64,000 nucleotides of DNA from Rhizobium anhuiense (GCF_003985145.1 NZ_ML133535.1:110773-174772); one strand, 5' to 3'. Counted from the stretch's first letter, positions 16,160-24,793 are shown. Translations and numbers: made by a program. Notes: a model not told the origin generated them from the sequence alone.

Positions 16160-17307
16160 TGGACGCCGCCGCAAACCCTGCCGTCACCACGCCTGTCAAG
16201 CCGCCGCGCAAGGGCCTGCTGTCGCCGACCAACATCCGCCGCTGGCAGAATTTCCGGGCAAACGGCCGCGGTTATTGGTCGCTGTGGCTGTTCCTGGTGC
16301 TGTTCGTCCTCAGCCTGTTTGCCGAGTTCATTGCCAACGACCGGCCGATCATCGCCTCCTACAAGGGCGAGATCCTGTTTCCCGTGCTGGTCGACTATCC
16401 CGAGGAGAAGTTCGGCGGCTTCCTGGCCGAAACCGACTATCGGTCCTCGGTGATTGCGGATGAGATCGATGCCAATGGCTGGATGATCTGGCCGCCGATC
16501 CGCTATTCCTACCGCTCGGTCAATTCCAGCATTCCCCATTCAGCACCCACCGCCCCCTTCTGGCTGATGACCAAGGAGGAGCGCTGCGCCGGTTATCCGC
16601 AAGGCGTGAACGATCCCGATTGCACCTTCGGCAATCTCAACTGGCTCGGCACCGACGACCAGGCGCGCGACGTGCTGGCGCGGGTCATCTACGGTTTCCG
16701 CATATCGGTGCTCTTTGGCCTGATGCTGACCATCTGCTCGGCGATCATCGGCGTGGCGGCGGGTGCGGTGCAGGGCTATTTCGGCGGCTGGACCGATCTG
16801 CTGCTGCAGCGCTTCATCGAGATCTGGTCGTCGATGCCGGTGCTTTACATCCTGCTGATCATCGCGGCCCTCCTGCCGCCCGGCTTCTTCGTGCTGCTCG
16901 GCATCATGCTGCTCTTCTCCTGGGTCGGCTTCGTCGGCATCGTGCGCGCCGAATTCCTGCGGGCCCGCAATTTCGAATATGTCCGCGCCGCCCGGGCCCT
17001 CGGCGTCAACAATCGCACCATCATGTGGCGCCACCTGCTGCCGAACGCCATGGTGGCGACGCTGACCTTCCTGCCCTTCATCCTCTCCGGCTCGATCACC
17101 ACGCTGACCTCGCTCGATTTCCTCGGCTTCGGCATGCCGCCGGGCTCCCCCTCGCTCGGCGAGATGATCGCCCAGGGCAAGACCAACCTTCAGGCCCCGT
17201 GGCTCGGACTGACGGCTTTCTTCGCCATGTCGATCATGCTGTCCCTGCTGATCTTCATCGGCGAAGCCGTGCGCGATGCCTTCGATCCGAGGAAGACGTT
17301 CCAATGA
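16159..17307 (+). CDS. yejE: Peptide ABC transporter permease YejE
   Basis: 382-residue inner-membrane permease, partner of YejB. A cytoplasmic N-terminus of about 45 residues precedes the first helix (SLWLFLVLFVLSLFAEFI), then a long periplasmic segment of about 130 residues, then five helices in a DppC-like core with the EAA loop (RAARALGVNNRTIMWRHLLP). The ATG at 16159 overlaps the yejB stop, and the stop overlaps the yejF start by 4 bp, so all three are translationally coupled. Confidence 0.95.
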   Translation: MDAAANPAVTTPVKPPRKGLLSPTNIRRWQNFRANGRGYWSLWLFLVLFVLSLFAEFIANDRPIIASYKGEILFPVLVDYPEEKFGGFLAETDYRSSVIADEIDANGWMIWPPIRYSYRSVNSSIPHSAPTAPFWLMTKEERCAGYPQGVNDPDCTFGNLNWLGTDDQARDVLARVIYGFRISVLFGLMLTICSAIIGVAAGAVQGYFGGWTDLLLQRFIEIWSSMPVLYILLIIAALLPPGFFVLLGIMLLFSWVGFVGIVRAEFLRARNFEYVRAARALGVNNRTIMWRHLLPNAMVATLTFLPFILSGSITTLTSLDFLGFGMPPGSPSLGEMIAQGKTNLQAPWLGLTAFFAMSIMLSLLIFIGEAVRDAFDPRKTFQ

Positions 17308-18941
17308 GTGACATGAAAGAACCGCTGCTTTCCGTCCGCGATCTCTCGGTTGCCTTTCATCAAGGCGGCGAGACCTCGCTGGCCGTCGATCACATCTCCT
17401 TCGATATCGCCAAAGGCGAAGTCGTGGCGCTGGTCGGCGAATCCGGCTCCGGCAAGTCGGTCTCGGCCAACTCGATCCTGCGGCTTTTGCCCTATCCCTC
17501 GGCAAGCCATCCTTCCGGCGAAATCCTGTTCAAGGGCAAGGACCTTCTGAAGGCGTCGGAGCGGGCGCTGCGGGAAGTGCGCGGCAACGACATCACCATG
17601 ATCTTCCAGGAGCCGATGACCTCGCTCAATCCGCTTCATACGATCGAGAAGCAGATCGCCGAGATCCTTGCCCTGCACCAGGGACTCACCGGTGAGCCGG
17701 CGCGCCAGCGTGTGCTGGAATTGCTGAACCAGGTCGGAATCCGCGAACCGGAGAAGCGGTTGAAAGCCTATCCGCACGAGCTCTCCGGCGGCCAGCGCCA
17801 GCGCGTCATGATTGCCATGGCGCTCGCCAACCGGCCGGAACTGCTGATCGCCGACGAGCCGACCACGGCGCTCGACGTTACCGTACAGGCGCAGATCCTC
17901 GAATTGCTCCGGCAGTTGAAGGCCGTACACGGCATGTCGATGCTGTTCATCACCCATGATCTCGGCATTGTCCGCAAATTCGCCGATCGCGTCTGCGTCA
18001 TGACCAAGGGCAGGATCGTCGAAACCGGAACCGTCGAGGAGGTTTTCGCCAACCCGAAGCACGAATATACCCGCCATCTTCTCGCTTCCGAACCGCGCGG
18101 CGAGCCGCCGCTCGCCGATCCGTCGAAGCCGGTGGTGATGGAAGGGTCCGATATCCGTGTCTGGTTCCCGATCAAAGCAGGGCTGATGCGTCGCGTCGTC
18201 GATCATGTGAAGGCGGTCGACGGCATCGATCTGTCGCTGCGCGCCGGCCAGACGCTCGGCGTCGTCGGCGAGTCCGGTTCCGGCAAGACCACGCTCGGCC
18301 TGGCGCTCACCCGGCTGATTTCCTCGCAAGGACGGATCGCCTTCGTCGGCACGGATATAGCCGGCTATTCATTCAGCGAGATGCGGCCGCTGCGCAACCA
18401 GTTGCAGGTGGTCTTTCAGGATCCCTATGGCTCGCTCAGCCCCCGCATGTCGGTTGGCGATATCGTCGCCGAGGGGCTGAAGGTGCACGAGCGCTCCTTG
18501 ACCGCGGAGGAGCGCGACCAGCGTGTCTGCTGGGCGCTGGAGGAGGTGGGTCTCGATCCCCTGACCCGCTGGCGTTATCCGCACGAATTCTCCGGCGGCC
18601 AGCGTCAGCGCATCGCCATCGCCCGGGCCATGGTGCTGAAGCCCCGTTTCGTCATGCTCGACGAGCCGACCTCCGCGCTCGATATGAGTGTCCAGGCCCA
18701 GGTGGTCGATCTCCTGCGCGACCTGCAGAAGAAACACGATCTCGCCTATCTCTTCATCAGCCACGACCTCAAGGTGGTGAAGGCGCTCGCCAACGATGTC
18801 ATCGTCATGCGTTTCGGCAAGGTGGTGGAACAGGGGCCGTCAGCGGAAATCTTCCGCGCGCCGAAGGACGATTATACCCGGGCGCTGATGGCCGCCGCTT
18901 TCAACATCGAGGCGGTGCCGACGCCCGCCGTGCAGCAATAA
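17304..18941 (+). CDS. yejF: Peptide ABC transporter ATP-binding protein YejF (two ATPase domains)
   Basis: 545-residue ATPase with two complete ABC cassettes. The first has Walker A GESGSGKSVS near residue 40, LSGGQRQRVMIAMAL and DEPTTALD; the second has GESGSGKTT near residue 328, FSGGQRQRIAIARAM and LDEPTSALD. Fused tandem cassettes are the YejF arrangement, so one polypeptide serves the YejB/YejE heterodimer. The ATG at 17304 overlaps the yejE stop (ATGA). Confidence 0.95.
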   Translation: MSDMKEPLLSVRDLSVAFHQGGETSLAVDHISFDIAKGEVVALVGESGSGKSVSANSILRLLPYPSASHPSGEILFKGKDLLKASERALREVRGNDITMIFQEPMTSLNPLHTIEKQIAEILALHQGLTGEPARQRVLELLNQVGIREPEKRLKAYPHELSGGQRQRVMIAMALANRPELLIADEPTTALDVTVQAQILELLRQLKAVHGMSMLFITHDLGIVRKFADRVCVMTKGRIVETGTVEEVFANPKHEYTRHLLASEPRGEPPLADPSKPVVMEGSDIRVWFPIKAGLMRRVVDHVKAVDGIDLSLRAGQTLGVVGESGSGKTTLGLALTRLISSQGRIAFVGTDIAGYSFSEMRPLRNQLQVVFQDPYGSLSPRMSVGDIVAEGLKVHERSLTAEERDQRVCWALEEVGLDPLTRWRYPHEFSGGQRQRIAIARAMVLKPRFVMLDEPTSALDMSVQAQVVDLLRDLQKKHDLAYLFISHDLKVVKALANDVIVMRFGKVVEQGPSAEIFRAPKDDYTRALMAAAFNIEAVPTPAVQQ

Positions 18942-18949
18942 AGAAGATC

Positions 18950-19909
18950 ATGTCCGCAAGTCCTCCTGTTCTCGTCGATATCAAGTTCAATGCCGAAGGC
19001 GTCGCCCGCGTGCTGAAGACGGCCTTTGCCGATCGCGGCAGCATCAATCTCGCCGATCCGGCCAATCGGGCACGCGATCTCCGCGCGGTCGAATACGCGC
19101 TTCTCTGGAAGCCGGATGCCGACCTTTTTGCGCGGGCGCCGAATCTCAAGATCATCTTCTCGGGCGGCGCCGGCGTTGACCACATTATCGGCATGGCCGG
19201 CCTGCCCGAGATCCCGATCGTCCGCTTCGTCGACCGCAGCCTGACGACCCGCATGAGCGAATGGGTGGTCATGCAGTGCCTGATGCATCTGCGCGGGCAA
19301 TACGCCCATGACAGCCATCAGCGGCGGCGCGAATGGGCCAAGCTGATCGCGCCTGAGGCAGCGGAGGTGACGGTCGGCGTCATGGGCCTCGGCATTCTCG
19401 GGCAGGATGCGGTCGCCAAGCTGAGAGTGATGGGCTTCAACGTCATCGGCTGGTCGCGCAGCCGCAAACAGATCGATGGCGTCGAAACCTTCGATGCCGG
19501 CGGATTGGATAGTTTTCTCGCAAGGACGGACATCCTCGTCGGTCTGCTGCCGCTGACGCCCGAAACCTCCGGCTTCTATAACGCAGGGCTGTTTGCCAAG
19601 CTGCGCCGCAACGGCGCGCTCGGGCAGCCGGTTTTCATCAATGCCGGCCGCGGCAAGAGTCATGTCGAGGCCGATATCGTTTCCGCCATTCGTGACGGTA
19701 CCCTCGGCGGCGCTTCGCTGGATGTCTTCGAGGTGGAGCCGCTCGCCGCCGACAACCCCTTATGGGAATTGCAGAACGTCTTCATCACGCCGCATGACGC
19801 GGCCGTCTCCGAAGAAAATGCGCTGTTTCGCCATGTCGAGACCCAGATCGCCCGTTTCGAGCGCGGCGAGCCGCTGCAATTCGTGGTCGACCGCGCCGTC
19901 GGCTATTAG
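18950..19909 (+). CDS. D-isomer 2-hydroxyacid dehydrogenase, glyoxylate/hydroxypyruvate reductase type
   Basis: NAD(P)-dependent dehydrogenase of 319 residues, similar to GhrA. The nucleotide-binding motif VMGLGILGQDAV is near residue 145, the catalytic Arg is in INAGRGKSH-type context (arginine of NAGRG), and the catalytic His is in FITPHDAAVS. Likely reduces glyoxylate or hydroxypyruvate; the exact substrate cannot be read from sequence. It starts 8 bp after yejF with a weak AAGAAG ribosome site and may be read through from the yej operon. Confidence 0.87.
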   Translation: MSASPPVLVDIKFNAEGVARVLKTAFADRGSINLADPANRARDLRAVEYALLWKPDADLFARAPNLKIIFSGGAGVDHIIGMAGLPEIPIVRFVDRSLTTRMSEWVVMQCLMHLRGQYAHDSHQRRREWAKLIAPEAAEVTVGVMGLGILGQDAVAKLRVMGFNVIGWSRSRKQIDGVETFDAGGLDSFLARTDILVGLLPLTPETSGFYNAGLFAKLRRNGALGQPVFINAGRGKSHVEADIVSAIRDGTLGGASLDVFEVEPLAADNPLWELQNVFITPHDAAVSEENALFRHVETQIARFERGEPLQFVVDRAVGY

Positions 19910-19956
19910 AGCCGCACGGAACCTTCCAGACGGCAACCCGTTTTCTCCTTCGAGTT

Positions 19957-19982
19957 CTTGACGGCCGGATCGGTCCGTCAAG
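19957..19982 (+). terminator. Hairpin after the hydroxyacid dehydrogenase gene
   Basis: Perfect 8-bp stem CTTGACGG / CCGTCAAG with a 10-base loop, 47 bp after the stop and 20 bp before the next start. No U-tract follows, so termination strength is uncertain. Confidence 0.45.
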
Positions 19983-20001
19983 ACAGCCGAAGGAGACGAT
20001 C

Positions 20002-20364
20002 ATGGCGCATCAGACGGATACACGCTGGGAAAAGTCCGATGGCAAGCTTCACAAGGAAGAGCAGATCCCGCCTGTAAAGGCCAGGCAGGGCCGCACGGGC
20101 TATCGCATCCTGCTGGTGCTGCTCGCGGCTCTGGTGCTCGCTTTCGTGGTCTGGATACCGGTCGAGATCTGGGGCCAGCGCGAGGCAAACGACGTGGCGC
20201 CGCAGCAGCCCGGCCAGCAGTTGCAGTCGCAACAGTCAGGCACCGCGCCAGCGCCGAGCCTTCAGAACGGCACTGCGGTTCCGACCGAGACTCAGAACAC
20301 GACGCCGGCCGCCCCTGGTGTCGCGCCTGCAGCGCCAGCCCAACCCGCCGCACCGGCCCAATAA
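20002..20364 (+). CDS. Small single-pass membrane protein with Pro/Ala/Gln-rich tail
   Basis: 120 residues, not recognised as a named family. A charged N-terminus of about 33 residues is followed by one hydrophobic helix (ILLVLLAALVLAFVVWIPV, residues 34-53) and a low-complexity periplasmic or cytoplasmic tail rich in Gln, Thr, Pro and Ala, ending APAQPAAPAQ. The ATG at 20002 follows GAAGGAGACG. Positive residues before the helix suggest the N-terminus stays in the cytoplasm. Function unknown; it stands alone between the yej operon and pncB. Confidence 0.75.
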   Translation: MAHQTDTRWEKSDGKLHKEEQIPPVKARQGRTGYRILLVLLAALVLAFVVWIPVEIWGQREANDVAPQQPGQQLQSQQSGTAPAPSLQNGTAVPTETQNTTPAAPGVAPAAPAQPAAPAQ

Positions 20365-20370
20365 GCGTGA

Positions 20371-20482
20371 GGATGCGCGCTCGCATCCCGCCGCCGTGCA
20401 GGCTGCGGGGTGCCTATTGTTTTATCTGGACTTTGTCTGCTGATTTTTCGATAAGAAGGCGCACGAGCCGGTTTCGTGCGCC
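20371..20482 (+). promoter_or_regulatory. Two hairpins between the small membrane protein gene and pncB
   Basis: Hairpin 1 at 20371-20388 is GGATGCG-CGCT-CGCATCC, 6 bp after the upstream stop, and may end that transcript although no U-tract follows. Hairpin 2 at 20458-20482 is GGCGCACGA-N7-TCGTGCGCC, a 9-bp perfect stem 68 bp before the pncB start. Whether hairpin 2 regulates pncB is unknown. Confidence 0.4.
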
Positions 20483-20550
20483 GGCCGGGAACGTGGCACG
20501 ACCCGGGAATTTGGCAGCGCCTGACCGGAGTGGACAGGGGCGGGAATTTC

Positions 20551-21855
20551 ATGGCCAAGACGGATATCGCAAGACGCGTTTACAATCACGCTTGGAAACT
20601 TGATCCGATCATCCGCAGCCTGATCGATACCGATTTCTATAAGCTGCTGATGCTGCAGATGATCTGGAAGCTCTATCCGGACGTGAACGCCTCCTTCACC
20701 CTCATTAACCGCACCAAGCGCGTGCATCTTGCCGAGGAGATCGACGAGGGTGAATTGCGCGAACAGCTCGATCACGCCCGCACGTTGCGGCTCTCGAAAA
20801 AGGAGATGATCTGGCTTGCGGGTAACAGCTTCTATGGCCGCGCCCAGATCTTCGAGCCGGAATTCCTTGCCTGGCTTTCCAATTTCCAACTTCCCGAATA
20901 CGAGCTGTCGAAGAAGGACGGGCAATATGTTCTGGATTTCCACGGGCCGTGGAAGGAAACCACCATGTGGGAGATCCCGGCGCTCGCCATCGTCAACGAG
21001 CTGCGCTCACGCTCGGCGATGAAGGCGCTCGGCCCCTTCACCCTCGATGTGCTCTATGCCCGGGCCAAGGCGAAGATGTGGTCGAAGGTCGAGCGGTTGA
21101 AGGAACTGCCGGGCCTACGCATCTCCGATTTCGGCACCCGCCGCCGTCACAGTTTCCTCTGGCAGCGCTGGTGCGTCGAAGCGCTGAAGGAAGGCATCGG
21201 CCCGGCCTTTGCCGGCACCAGCAACGTATTGCTGGCTATGGATTCCGATCTCGAGGCCGTCGGCACCAATGCCCACGAGCTGCCGATGGTGGCCGCCGCC
21301 CTTGCCCAAACCGATGAGCAACTGCGCAATGCGCCCTACAAAATCCTGCGCGACTGGAACAAACTCTATGGCGGCAATCTTCTGATCGTCCTGCCGGATG
21401 CCTTCGGCACTGCCGCCTTCCTGCGCGACGCGCCGGAATGGGTCGCCGATTGGACCGGCTTCCGCCCGGACAGTGCTCCGCCGATCGAAGGCGGCGAGAA
21501 GATCATCGACTGGTGGAAGAAAATGGGCCGTGATCCACGCCAGAAGCTGCTGATCTTCTCCGATGGCCTCGATGTCGACGCCATCATCGATACCTACCGG
21601 CATTTCGAAGGCCGTGTGCGCATGAGCTTCGGCTGGGGCACGAATCTGACGAACGATTTTTCCGGCTGCGCGCCGATCGAAATCTCCGGCCTCAACCCGA
21701 TCTCCGTCGTCTGCAAGGTCAGTGACGCCAATGGCCGTCCGGCGGTGAAGCTCTCCGACAACCCGCAGAAGGCGACGGGCGAACCGGCAGAGGTCGAACG
21801 CTACCTGAAATTCTTCGGCGCCGAAGACAGGGTCGATCAGACCGTTCTCGTATAG
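20551..21855 (+). CDS. pncB: Nicotinate phosphoribosyltransferase
   Basis: Makes nicotinate mononucleotide from nicotinate and PRPP, with ATP use, in NAD salvage. The 434-residue protein has LIDTDFYKLLMLQMIW near the N-terminus and FGTRRRHSFLWQRW with the His that is phosphorylated in this family; FGWGTNLTNDF is the PRPP-region block. The ATG at 20551 gives the standard N-terminus (MAKTDIARRVYNHAWKLDP); an in-frame start at 20476 would run through the leader hairpin. The 3' end overlaps the convergent small gene by 19 bp. Confidence 0.96.
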   Translation: MAKTDIARRVYNHAWKLDPIIRSLIDTDFYKLLMLQMIWKLYPDVNASFTLINRTKRVHLAEEIDEGELREQLDHARTLRLSKKEMIWLAGNSFYGRAQIFEPEFLAWLSNFQLPEYELSKKDGQYVLDFHGPWKETTMWEIPALAIVNELRSRSAMKALGPFTLDVLYARAKAKMWSKVERLKELPGLRISDFGTRRRHSFLWQRWCVEALKEGIGPAFAGTSNVLLAMDSDLEAVGTNAHELPMVAAALAQTDEQLRNAPYKILRDWNKLYGGNLLIVLPDAFGTAAFLRDAPEWVADWTGFRPDSAPPIEGGEKIIDWWKKMGRDPRQKLLIFSDGLDVDAIIDTYRHFEGRVRMSFGWGTNLTNDFSGCAPIEISGLNPISVVCKVSDANGRPAVKLSDNPQKATGEPAEVERYLKFFGAEDRVDQTVLV

Positions 21856-22079
21856 CTCCGGGACGAGGTGCCGCCATCCCGAGGCGCATTGGTATGCCCC
21901 GACATCGCATCCTCGATCGACCAACCGAAGCGCCAGGCGTCGAACATCGAGTACCATTCCTGAAAATCGGTGATCGGCAGGATATCCGGCTTCGACATCG
22001 GATTGTCGGCCAGGCTGCGGCCACGTGCACGGTCCCGTGCGCCACGCTCCTGCATCTCAAGCAGATTCTCGAACATCAT
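21837..22079 (-). CDS. Small protein resembling ribosome modulation factor/CrpP family
   Basis: 80 residues. The core ARDRARGRSLADNPM ... FDAWRFGWSIEDA follows the RMF-type pattern: a basic, Gly-containing first helix, an NP turn, then a W-x-x-GW motif near the C-terminal half. In gammaproteobacteria RMF dimerises stationary-phase ribosomes; a related role here is inference. Two adjacent ATGs (22079, 22076) lie behind GGGGGG; the second has the better spacing. The 3' end overlaps pncB on the opposite strand. An alternative is an uncharacterised rhizobial small protein of the same general fold. Confidence 0.6.
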   Translation of the reverse strand: MMFENLLEMQERGARDRARGRSLADNPMSKPDILPITDFQEWYSMFDAWRFGWSIEDAMSGHTNAPRDGGTSSRSYTRTV

Positions 22080-22469
22080 TACCCCCCGGGTCTTCATCCG
22101 ATGCATTTATGCAATCATGCTAATAAAGCATTGTCGAGTCCTGATGCGATGATTTGGGTTTTTCACAGGATTAGCCCCAATGCGCTAATCCAGGGATGGC
22201 GGAGCCCGAACTGGCCGAGCGTGACAACGCTCGGCTTGCGCTCCATGAACGCCTAGTGACGGGGAGGCTCGGCTTCCTGGCTGGGGTCCGCCGCCGAGCC
22301 TCCCGGCTTGCCGACCTTGAACCAGCCGGCAGCGCCGACAAACTGCCGCTTTCCGGCAGGCGTGATCCAACCCAGATGACATCAATGGCTAACGACAGGT
22401 TAATATCCACCGGCCTCGTCCCGATCCTACGCAATCCTGCAACGTAGGCTCGCGGCATTCCTCGGGGTT
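22080..22469. other. 390-bp stretch without a confident gene
   Basis: The part next to 22080 is AT-rich and probably holds the promoter of the RMF-like gene. The only coding-like signal is the 42-codon fragment at 22253-22381 on the minus strand, listed separately. Other open frames here have the arginine/serine-rich composition expected of chance frames in GC-rich DNA. Confidence 0.5.
22253..22381 (-). pseudogene. Possible 3' remnant of a protein-coding gene
   Basis: A 42-codon open frame bounded by a stop on each side and without ATG, GTG or TTG at its beginning. It reads WITPAGKRQFVGAAGWFKVG then KPGGSAADPSQEAEPPRH and uses codons typical of the neighbouring real genes, unlike the shadow frames around it. 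It could be the C-terminal relic of a decayed gene. I do not recognise the family. Confidence 0.3.
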
Positions 22470-22679
22470 TCAGGCCGCCAATCTGCGAAACCGGGTTCTG
22501 ATCCGGTCGAGATAGTAGTGGCCGGGAGACGGCGCTGCCGTCATCGCATGGGCTTCGGAGGAGGGCACGCCTTCGAACAGACGTTCCTCGCCATTCTTGA
22601 AACAAATCCTGAGCCGCCCGTCATCCTGGCTGAAATAGACGGATTTGATGATCTTCGACTTTACCGAAAGTTCTTCCAC
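22470..22679 (-). CDS. KTSC domain protein
   Basis: 69-residue single-domain protein. IIKSVYFSQDDGRLRICFKN then EERLFEGVPSSEAHAM and SPGHYYLDRIRTRF match the KTSC domain found alone in bacteria and at the end of some lysyl-tRNA synthetases; nucleic-acid binding has been proposed, function unproven. I prefer the GTG at 22679, eight bases after AGAGG. An ATG at 22751 would add 24 residues but lacks a ribosome site. The central aromatic motif of the family (Y-x-Y) is Arg-Leu-Phe here, a mild divergence. Confidence 0.75.
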   Translation of the reverse strand: MEELSVKSKIIKSVYFSQDDGRLRICFKNGEERLFEGVPSSEAHAMTAAPSPGHYYLDRIRTRFRRLAA

Positions 22680-22925
22680 CTGTTTTACCTCTGTTTTTTT
22701 AAATTTGGCAGACGGTAAACCCAAACGTGCAAAGACGCGGTGAACTCGCATGGTAAAAAATCAGGAATCTTTCGACGTTTGAAACCCGCAGCACCATCGC
22801 AGCGCCGGGTTCGAAAGCCTCGAACGCACGCTTGTGAGCGGTGTATTTCGTTGCCCTCTCTCGCACGCGTCCCGCACACGCAAAGGCCTGTGTCAGTCAT
22901 TTGATCCGTGAAGCCGGAAACAAGA

Positions 22926-23477
22926 TCAAGCCCGATCAGATTTTGCCAATCCGGCGGAGAACGCCGTCAGCAGAGCCCTTCCCGGGCCCCAATCCTCAAG
23001 GCCGCTTTGCCCGTTGATATGGCCGAAAGGGCCGATCTCGACAAGGCCGCTGCCCCACAGATCGGCTCGTGCACGGGCATAGCCTGGCGTGCCGAAGGGA
23101 TCATCGGCGCTTGCGATAATCAGCGTGGGAAAGCGCATTCGTTGCAATGGCGGATCTGCGAATCCGGCGGCCTCCTCAGGGAATGACACGGACTGCGGAT
23201 CGGGGACCGCTACAAGAAACGCTCCGGCAACGGCAAGTGAGGAAATCTGCTGCCAATGAGCGACCAGCAGACAGGCAAGGCTATGAGCGACGAGCAGGGG
23301 AGGGGTTGCCGATGCGCCGACGGCGCGCTCCAGGGCTGAAATCCAGTCCGCCAAGTCGGGCTTTTCCCAATCGGCCGGTTGAAAACGCCGCATTTTGGGG
23401 TTCGACCTTTCCCAGCGCGTTTGCCAATGAGCCTCGCCCGAACCGCCAATCCCCGGCAATATAATGATGTCCCTCAT
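22926..23477 (-). CDS. RBBP9/YdeN-family serine hydrolase
   Basis: 183-residue alpha/beta hydrolase, probably cytoplasmic. IILPGIGGSGEAHWQTRWE is the family's N-terminal block, the nucleophile Ser is in LVAHSLACLL (about residue 66), the acid is in ASADDPFG and the catalytic His in FGHINGQSG. Substrate unknown. The ATG at 23477 sits seven bases after AGAGGAAAAG; an ATG at 23495 is a weaker option. Divergent from the Lrp-type gene with a palindrome between them, so that regulator may control it. Confidence 0.87.
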   Translation of the reverse strand: MRDIIILPGIGGSGEAHWQTRWERSNPKMRRFQPADWEKPDLADWISALERAVGASATPPLLVAHSLACLLVAHWQQISSLAVAGAFLVAVPDPQSVSFPEEAAGFADPPLQRMRFPTLIIASADDPFGTPGYARARADLWGSGLVEIGPFGHINGQSGLEDWGPGRALLTAFSAGLAKSDRA

Positions 23478-23504
23478 GTCTTTTCCTCTGATCATCCGTG
23501 CAGG

Positions 23505-23523
23505 TGAAAATGATGCATTTTCA
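23505..23523. promoter_or_regulatory. Palindrome in the hydrolase/Lrp divergent promoter
   Basis: TGAAAAT-GATGC-ATTTTCA, perfect 7-bp arms with a 5-bp spacer, AT-rich, 28 bp upstream of the hydrolase start and 65 bp upstream of the Lrp-type start. Size and composition suit an Lrp/AsnC operator; binding is inferred only. Confidence 0.45.
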
Positions 23524-23587
23524 TTTGCTTCGGAATGAATGATCATCGGAAAACCGCGCCGCTCTCCGATGATTTCAAGGTGATCCC

Positions 23588-24064
23588 ATGGCTTTTCAGG
23601 AAAACAATCGGGTTTTGCTCGATCCAACCGATATCGCCATTATTGAAGCGATGCAGGAAAACGGCCGCATTGCGATTTCCGAACTCGGCCGACGGGTCGG
23701 GCTCTCTCAGCCGGCGGCATCGGAACGGGTCAAACGACTGGAAGACCGCGGCATCATTACCGGTTACTCCGCTCGTATCGACCCTGCCGCTCTGGGAATT
23801 GGAATGACGGCTGTGCTTCGCCTGCGCACGACGCATGAGCATATCAAACCCTGTCTGAAACAGTTCGCCGAGATGCCGCAAGTCATGGAAGTATTGCGCC
23901 TGACCGGAGAGGACTGCTTTCTCTTGAAGGTGCTGGTTCCGTCGCCTGGAGAGCTGGAAACGATCGTTGACACGATCGCGCGTTTTGGGGCCGTGACGAC
24001 ATCCCTGGTGTTGCGCGGCGAGAATCCGAAGCCGATTGGACGCGCCCTGCTGCAGCGCGTTTGA
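23588..24064 (+). CDS. Lrp/AsnC-family transcriptional regulator
   Basis: 158-residue DNA-binding regulator. The N-terminal helix-turn-helix spans roughly residues 10-60 (LGRRVGLSQPAASERVKRLE) and the C-terminal RAM/ligand-binding domain covers the rest (VLRLTGEDCFLLKVLVPSPG). Members sense amino acids or related small molecules. The ATG at 23588 follows AAGGTGATCCC. It is divergent from the RBBP9-type hydrolase gene, the most likely target besides itself. Confidence 0.92.
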   Translation: MAFQENNRVLLDPTDIAIIEAMQENGRIAISELGRRVGLSQPAASERVKRLEDRGIITGYSARIDPAALGIGMTAVLRLRTTHEHIKPCLKQFAEMPQVMEVLRLTGEDCFLLKVLVPSPGELETIVDTIARFGAVTTSLVLRGENPKPIGRALLQRV

Positions 24065-24157
24065 GAATATGCGGACGACCAGTGAAGCGCGCCGCCAAAA
24101 ACGCTTCCGCGTCCCGCTCGCGATACGGTTTGAAATCTATATTGAGAAACGGGGATA

Positions 24158-24247
24158 TGGCGGACAGGGTGGGATTCGAACCCACGGTACGCTTTCACGT
24201 ACACACGCGTTCCAGGCGTGCGCCTTAAACCACTCGGCCACCTGTCC
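24158..24247 (-). tRNA. tRNA-Ser (anticodon GGA)
   Basis: 90-nt class II tRNA on the minus strand with encoded CCA end. The acceptor stem pairs GGACAGG with CCTGTCC, the anticodon stem CACGC/GCGTG holds the loop CTGGAAC with anticodon GGA, a long variable arm (TGTACGTGAAAGCGTAC region) is present as expected for serine, and the T arm reads GTGGGTTCGAATCCCAC. No integrase or attachment-site duplication is seen next to it. Confidence 0.97.
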
Positions 24248-24475
24248 TTTTTTGGCGTTCGCGCCCGGATAGGAGCAAATCGTCGGAACGGCGCGATATA
24301 TACCGATGAATTTTCGCCGATCAACCGAAATCTAACAGTTTTTTGACTTCTTTCGATAAAACTCGCCGCGGCCCGTCCATTGTGCTTCACCTCATCGATG
24401 ACTATGTAATTCTCCGAGGTGGAGAATGGCGCGGCCGGCCGGAATTGTCCGGCATATCGAGCGTCGGAGGAATTG

Positions 24476-24793
24476 ATGCGTTTCCTGTTGCGTCTGGCGA
24501 GTCTTGTCGCGCTTGCGGCGGCCGTTATTGCCGGGACCATCGATTCGATCCAATCGGTTGCGGCCTCCTCCGTGGTGATGACGCCGATCTCCGATGCCTG
24601 GGAGGATGTGAGCCCGACCACACTGACCTCGCTGCAAGCGGCCCTTTCCTATTACGTCCACCCGCGTTTCTATACCTTCATCTTCCAGTGGCTGATGCTC
24701 CAGCCGGCCTTTGCCGTTTTCCTGGTAATCGCACTGCTTCTGTGGATGATCGGCTACAAGAAGCCGCCCATCGCCGGTCGCTTCACCGCATAG
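24476..24793 (+). CDS. Small two-helix membrane protein of unknown function
   Basis: 105 residues. An N-terminal hydrophobic stretch (LLRLASLVALAAAVIAGTI, residues 3-22) and a second near the C-terminus (FAVFLVIALLLWMIGY, about 78-95) flank a loop with SPTTLTSLQAALSYYVHPR. The ATG at 24476 sits behind GGAGGAATTG. I do not recognise a characterised family, though the pattern looks like conserved rhizobial membrane proteins. It stands alone after the tRNA. Confidence 0.75.
   Translation: MRFLLRLASLVALAAAVIAGTIDSIQSVAASSVVMTPISDAWEDVSPTTLTSLQAALSYYVHPRFYTFIFQWLMLQPAFAVFLVIALLLWMIGYKKPPIAGRFTA

Noticed and set aside
15709..17307. 532-residue plus-strand frame including yejE
   Set aside because: The part before 16159 is a shadow of yejB in another frame; the true yejE start overlaps the yejB stop.
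22171..22605. 144-residue minus-strand frame
   Set aside because: Arg/Ser-rich reading that overlaps the KTSC gene in another frame; no ribosome site.
24158..24247. tRNA-Ser as an integration site for a genomic island
   Set aside because: No integrase, no repeated tRNA 3' end and no change in base composition nearby.
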